Shown here in pieces: positions 60,063-64,000 of a DNA stretch of 64,000 nucleotides. Origin of the DNA: Streptococcus troglodytae (GTDB lineage: Bacteria > Bacillota > Bacilli > Lactobacillales > Streptococcaceae); the NCBI RefSeq assembly GCF_002355215.1, contig NZ_AP014612.1:2033875-2097874 (forward strand). Direction: 5' to 3'. The notes under the pieces were generated by a model. The model made no database searches. It was not told where the DNA came from and was given only the letters and a program-made list of their open reading frames with translations. The first letter of the stretch is position 1; every line of letters begins with the position of its first letter. A program made the translations under genes and the position numbers.

Positions 60063-60725
60063 CTAAAAGGCTTCTTCTTTATTTAAAAAATAAATTAAGG
60101 CTAACATAGGCAAAAGTAAAAAATATAAACTACTTTTGATTAAATAATGGCACGTAACAGTCGATAATAAAACACCTATCATAAACATAATAATAGCCAT
60201 AAAAATATAAAAAGCCTGTTTTCTAATCTGCTCATTTTTTTCTACACTGCCCTTAAGAAAAAGATAAGCAGCATTTTTTATATTTCCAGTCATCATAGTA
60301 TTAGTATAAGGATAACCTCTAACTCTTTTGAAGGTTGCCAGTTGAATAGAAGCGAAAAAGGCTAATCCCGCAATCGTAAAAATAGAGGGTAGAATCGGAC
60401 TAAAAATAGCTATAACAGATAATAAAATAAATAATACATAAGTACTTGATTTATGCCACCTTAAATTTTTAGGTGTAATCCACTTTCTAAGAAAATAGTA
60501 AAAAAATTGTCCTAAAATAAAGAAAATAATCGGAAATAAAAAACTAAAAGCTTCTTTAAAATGACCATCTGCAAATTTCATCATCATATACAGAAGATTT
60601 CCGGTTTGCATGCTAGCAAAGCGTCCGCCTTGTGTAATAAATGTATAAGCATCAATAAAACCACTCATAAAAGTTAGAAGCATAGCTACTCTTAAACCTT
60701 CAAAATTTTGATAATCTTTTGTCAT
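60063..60725 (-). CDS. YoaK/DUF1275-family membrane protein
   Basis: 220 residues, about six membrane helices. The family start LRVAMLLTFMSGFIDAYTFITQGGRFASMQTGNLLYM (about 10-46) and the later YPYTNTMMTGNIKNA are typical of DUF1275. Function unknown. A parS site lies 12-27 bases upstream of its start. Confidence 0.85.
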   Translation of the reverse strand: MTKDYQNFEGLRVAMLLTFMSGFIDAYTFITQGGRFASMQTGNLLYMMMKFADGHFKEAFSFLFPIIFFILGQFFYYFLRKWITPKNLRWHKSSTYVLFILLSVIAIFSPILPSIFTIAGLAFFASIQLATFKRVRGYPYTNTMMTGNIKNAAYLFLKGSVEKNEQIRKQAFYIFMAIIMFMIGVLLSTVTCHYLIKSSLYFLLLPMLALIYFLNKEEAF

Positions 60726-60736
60726 AATTTCCCCTT

Positions 60737-60752
60737 TGTTTCACGTGAAACT
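60737..60752. promoter_or_regulatory. parS chromosome-partition site
   Basis: TGTTTCACGTGAAACT, 15 of 16 bases of the ParB consensus, in the gap upstream of the DUF1275 gene, about 2.3 kb from parB. Confidence 0.9.
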
Positions 60753-61067
60753 TTTTATAAGGTATTATTAGTTTCACAAGCAATAAACGATTTATCTCAT
60801 ATTTATGAGTCTTAGTACTTAATCAATGTCGAATCCAATCATCAATTTAGAATATCATAGTAAAGACCAATCAATAGCTCTTTTATAACCTATTGTTAGT
60901 CAATTACTAAACGGCGTAATCAAAAATCAGCTTCTTAAAAATCATTTTAACATGATTTTTTTACTTTAGGGTAATTCACAATTAATATCGGCTTTTACAA
61001 ACTTTTCTAAACCATAATACTAATGCTGTTTAAAAAGTTTGATATATTCAGAATGATCTTTTTTCCT
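60753..61067. other. Intergenic, hairpins but no gene
   Basis: About 315 bases. AAAATCAT/ATGATTTT (60937-60959) followed by T could be a plus-strand terminator, and AAACTTTT.../...AAAAGTTT (about 60999-61040) a minus-strand one for rlmH. No coding frame is supported. Confidence 0.45.
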
Positions 61068-61547
61068 TTATTTATGGTAAGGACTTCCCTCTTGAATCAT
61101 AAAGGCTCGATAAATTTGTTCTACCAAAACAAGACGCATTAACTGATGAGGAAGAGTTAATAAGCCAAAACTCATTAATATAGAAGCTCTTTTTTTAACT
61201 TCCTGTGATAACCCTAAACTCCCTCCAATAACAAAGGTCAAATCAGAATATCCTTTCAACATTGTAGCAGATAAAAGTTGGCTAAATTTCTCAGAAGAAA
61301 ACTGTTTCCCTTCTATTGCTAAAACAATAACAAACTCACGATTAGAAATCTTATTAAGAATTCGCTGACCCTCTTTTTCAAGAATATGAGTATTTTGAGC
61401 TTGACTAGCATTATTTGGAATTTTCTCATCCGGTAATTCTTCCAGTTCGAATTTAGTAAAACGCTTTAGACGTTTACAATATTCAGCAATTCCATCTTTC
61501 AGATATTTTTCCTTTAATTTACCAACTGTGATTAATTTGACCTTCAT
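61068..61547 (-). CDS. rlmH: 23S rRNA pseudouridine-1915 N3-methyltransferase
   Basis: 159 residues from ATG 61547 ([23 protein letters not shown]), the canonical RlmH length and start. The longer frame has no support. The SPOUT knot is seen in [33 protein letters not shown] and [28 protein letters not shown] at the C-terminus. It methylates pseudouridine in helix 69 of 23S rRNA. The rlmH-htrA-parB order is standard next to streptococcal oriC. Confidence 0.97.
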   Translation of the reverse strand: MKVKLITVGKLKEKYLKDGIAEYCKRLKRFTKFELEELPDEKIPNNASQAQNTHILEKEGQRILNKISNREFVIVLAIEGKQFSSEKFSQLLSATMLKGYSDLTFVIGGSLGLSQEVKKRASILMSFGLLTLPHQLMRLVLVEQIYRAFMIQEGSPYHK

Positions 61548-61578
61548 ATAATTTATTATAACATCTTTTTTAATATAC

Positions 61579-61675
61579 TTTTCCACAGTTTTTTAAACCA
61601 TAAATTTTTCTAAAAAGTACTTTTTTGTAAATAGCAATCAACATTTTCTGAAAGTTTTCCACAACTTGTGGATTC
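61579..61675. promoter_or_regulatory. DnaA-box cluster between rlmH and htrA
   Basis: Three DnaA-box-like 9-mers: TTTTCCACA at 61579 and 61655, and TGTGGATTC (inverted) at 61667. The pair at 61655-61675 shares TTTTCCACAACTTGTGGA with the oriC pair at 63883-63900. Confidence 0.7.
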
Positions 61676-61752
61676 TTTCTTTTTTAATTATTTTAAGGTA
61701 TAATTAAGTCAAATTATTTAGACTAGTCATTATAAATTTTGGAGGCTTTAAA

Positions 61753-62960
61753 GTGAACAATACGAAATCTCATCCTTTTTTAAAATGGTTTATACCTTTT
61801 TTAGTTATTTTTTAACTTTTATTTTAGGAGTTATATCAACACTTACCTTTAATTGGATAACTGGTAACAAATCGTTTTCTAACAATGGAAAAACAACTGT
61901 TAGTAATGTCATTTATGATACCAAATCCAACACTACCAAAGCTGTCAAAAATGTCAAAAATACAGTTGTATCTGTCATCAATTATCAAAAAACAGATAAT
62001 AGTTATTACAATTATGACAGCGGTTCTCAAGAAAAAAATAAATCAGAGGATGGTCTAGGGGTCTACGGTGAAGGTTCTGGCGTTATCTACAAAAAAGATG
62101 GTGATAGTGCTTATTTAGTCACAAATAATCATGTCGTTAAAGATGCAGAAAAATTAGAAATCATGATGGCTAATGGTAAAAAAGTTGTGGGTAAATTAGT
62201 AGGTTCTGATACTTATTCTGATCTGGCTGTTATTAAAATTTCTTCTAAGTATGTTACGACAGTTGCTGAATTTGCTAATTCAGATAAAATAAAAGTTGGA
62301 GAACCAGCAATCGCTATTGGTAGCCCTTTAGGCAGTGATTATGCTAATTCTGTAACAGAAGGAATTGTTTCAAGTCTCAGTCGTACAGTAACTTCACAAA
62401 ATGAAAATGGCGAAACAATTTCAACTAATGCTATTCAAACAGACGCAGCTATTAACCCTGGTAATTCTGGTGGCGCTTTAATCAATATCAAGGGACAAGT
62501 TATTGGTATCAATTCAAGTAAAATTGCATCAAGTAATAACTCAAATAGTGGCGTTGCTGTTGAAGGAATGGGCTTTGCAATTCCTTCAAACGATGTTGTC
62601 TCTATTATTAATCAATTAGAAGAAAATGGTGAAGTTGTTAGACCCGCTCTTGGTATTTCAATGGCTAATCTTAGTGAAGCTTCAACAAGTGGAAGAGATA
62701 CTTTAAAAATACCAAGTGATGTCACAAGTGGTATTGTCGTTCTTTCAACACAAAGTGGTATGCCAGCAGATGGGAAGCTGAAGAAATATGACGTCATTAC
62801 AGAAATTGATGGAAAGAAAGTAGCTTCTATCAGCGATCTTCAAAGTATTCTTTACAAACACAAAAAAGGAGATAAAATTAAACTCACTTTCTATCGCGAA
62901 AAAGATAAACAAACAGTTGAGATCCAATTAACTAAAACAAGTCAAGATTTGAATAACTAA
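61753..62960 (+). CDS. htrA: HtrA/DegP surface serine protease (one-base frameshift in this sequence)
   Basis: Start GTG at 61753 after GGAGG: MNNTKSHPFLKWFIPFLVIF, a membrane anchor. Frame is lost in GTTATTTTTTAAC (about 61808). Adding one T gives LTFILGVISTLTFNWITGNKS and the frame continues to 62960, for about 402 residues. The catalytic triad is in TNNHVV (His), SDLAV (Asp) and GNSGGAL (Ser), with a C-terminal PDZ domain. It degrades misfolded surface proteins and affects stress tolerance and competence. Confidence 0.93.
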
Positions 62961-62978
62961 AATTGACAAATATAATAA

Positions 62979-63012
62979 AATACCTTTACAATATTGTAAA
63001 GGTATTTTTTCT
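62979..63012 (+). terminator. Terminator of htrA
   Basis: A 14-bp perfect stem, AATACCTTTACAAT with ATTGTAAAGGTATT, followed by TTTTC. Confidence 0.85.
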
Positions 63013-63028
63013 TAGATTGGAGTAAATA

Positions 63029-63799
63029 ATGACTGAACAATTAAAACATCTTAATACTAAAGATATTAATCCAAATCCCTATCAACCTAGACTGCAGTTT
63101 AAGACAGAAGAACTAGAAGAACTAGCACAATCTATTAAAGAAAATGGCTTAATTCAACCCATTATCGTTCGAAGATCTGATATTTTTGGCTACGATTTAG
63201 TTGCAGGGGAAAGGCGTTTAAAAGCAGCAAAATTAGTTGGATTAAGTAAGATTCCTGTTATTATCAAAAAAATTTCTGATGATGACAGTATGAAACAAGC
63301 TATTATCGAAAATTTACAACGTTCTGATCTTAATCCCATTGAAGAAGCCAAAGCTTACCAAAATCTCATTAATAGAAATCATATGACTCATGATGATATT
63401 GCTAAAGTAATTGGAAAATCAAGACCATATATTACTAACAGTGTCAGATTATTAAATCTTCCTCTACACATCAGCCAAGCTCTTGAAAAGGGATTAATTT
63501 CTCAAGGACACGCACGACTTCTTTTAAGTATAGAAAAGCAAGATTTACAAGATAAATGGTTTCAAAAGATTCTAGATGAACATTTAAGTGTACGTCAAAT
63601 TGAAAAGGCACTTAAAAATCAAACTAAGAAGAAAAAGAAACCTTTAAAAGATATTTTTCTAGTTGAAAAAGAAAAAGAGTTAAGTCAATCATTAGGCTTA
63701 CCTGTTGTTATTCATTACAATAAAAGACATCAAGGACAACTTAAAATTTCTTTTTCGTCCGAAGAAGACTTTAACAGATTAATGAACAAGTTAAACTAG
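63029..63799 (+). CDS. parB: Chromosome-partitioning protein ParB (Spo0J)
   Basis: 256 residues: CTP-binding N-terminal domain with NPYQPRLQFKTEELEELAQSIKENGLIQPI (about 16-45) and LVAGERRLKAAKLVG, then the helix-turn-helix THDDIAKVIGKSRPYITNSVRLLNLP (about 119-144) and a C-terminal dimer region. It binds parS sites such as those at 45105 and 60737. No parA is seen next to it, as in streptococci generally. Confidence 0.96.
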   Translation: MTEQLKHLNTKDINPNPYQPRLQFKTEELEELAQSIKENGLIQPIIVRRSDIFGYDLVAGERRLKAAKLVGLSKIPVIIKKISDDDSMKQAIIENLQRSDLNPIEEAKAYQNLINRNHMTHDDIAKVIGKSRPYITNSVRLLNLPLHISQALEKGLISQGHARLLLSIEKQDLQDKWFQKILDEHLSVRQIEKALKNQTKKKKKPLKDIFLVEKEKELSQSLGLPVVIHYNKRHQGQLKISFSSEEDFNRLMNKLN

Positions 63800-63816
63800 C
63801 TTGTTCATTTTGTTTT
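63781..63816 (+). terminator. Terminator of parB, overlapping its stop codon
   Basis: AATGAACAAG pairs with CTTGTTCATT, followed by TTGTTTTTATT. The left arm lies in the last parB codons. Confidence 0.8.
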
Positions 63817-63829
63817 TATTCTTAACTGC

Positions 63830-63947
63830 TTTTCCACAAGAAAAGATGCTATAGAATCTTTTAATTAACAGAATTCATCATCTTTTCCACAACTTGTGGA
63901 AAACTGATATCCACATTGTGGACTTATTCTTTTTTACCTGTGGAAAA
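63830..63947. promoter_or_regulatory. oriC DnaA-box cluster upstream of dnaA
   Basis: Six DnaA-box-like 9-mers: TTTTCCACA at 63830 and 63883, ATATCCACA at 63907, and inverted copies TGTGGAAAA at 63895, TGTGGACTT at 63917 and TGTGGAAAA at 63939. Lies between parB and the expected dnaA gene. The AT-rich unwinding element is not identified. Confidence 0.9.
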
Positions 63948-63960
63948 CTTTCACAATTTA

Positions 63961-64000
63961 TGGTAAAATTTTCTTATTACAATCTTGATAGGAGTACACT
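63961..64000 (+). promoter_or_regulatory. Probable dnaA promoter and ribosome binding site
   Basis: TGGTAAAAT (63961-63969) is an extended -10, and AGGAG at 63991-63995 would be the ribosome binding site for a gene starting just beyond the window, presumably dnaA. Confidence 0.6.

Overview
The window looks like the end of a Streptococcus mutans chromosome, running up to the replication origin. The sequence is AT-rich. It carries the glucan-binding protein gene gbpA, the opuC osmoprotectant operon, and the gene order rlmH - htrA - parB - DnaA boxes, with the window ending at what should be the dnaA ribosome binding site. Species assignment is inferred from gene content and order; no search was run.

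Layout. 1-6300: aspS, hisS, a KimA-type potassium permease, and rpmF-rpmG. 6300-18000: an accessory stretch with two ArsR-like regulators and a broken MFS exporter, a TetR regulator with paired operators and small membrane proteins, gbpA, a decayed IS3-family element, a three-gene locus that reads as a glycocin (glycosylated bacteriocin) cluster, a histidine phosphatase, and a divergent MerR/SDR pair. 18400-28100: opuC ABC transporter, DNA glycosylase, a nucleoside phosphorylase, succinate-semialdehyde dehydrogenase, ilvD, and an Fe-S assembly factor. 28400-40600: YhgE/Pip with its TetR regulator, then rpsD, veg, dnaB, rplI, gdpP, mnmG, an RpiB-like protein and mnmA. 40900-50900: two cell-wall proteins that share a promoter motif, the ECF energising module, pgsA, rodZ, the ymfH/ymfF peptidase-like pair, rlbA and recF. 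51000-64000: guaB, trpS, an ABC-F protein, a YfhO protein, three tRNAs split by an IS481-type element, rlmH, htrA, parB and oriC. Two parS sites (45105 and 60737) and two clusters of DnaA boxes (61579-61675 and 63830-63947) mark origin-proximal DNA.

Most notable find: 14027-15838 on the minus strand. A 60-residue precursor has a double-glycine leader and a core with two CX6C helices around an AGYGTSDPGS loop, as in sublancin and glycocin F. It is followed by a 99-residue unknown protein and a SunS-like family 2 glycosyltransferase. No transporter or thiol oxidoreductase lies next to it, so export and folding would have to be supplied from elsewhere.

Caution on quality. At least ten genes, several normally essential (trpS) or highly conserved (rpmF, rpmG, rodZ, htrA, veg), are each broken by loss of one base in an A or T run. 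This pattern points to sequencing or assembly error rather than real decay. By contrast the MFS gene (one extra C), the HxlR remnant (two in-frame stops) and the IS3 copy look like real lesions, or at least not the same artefact.
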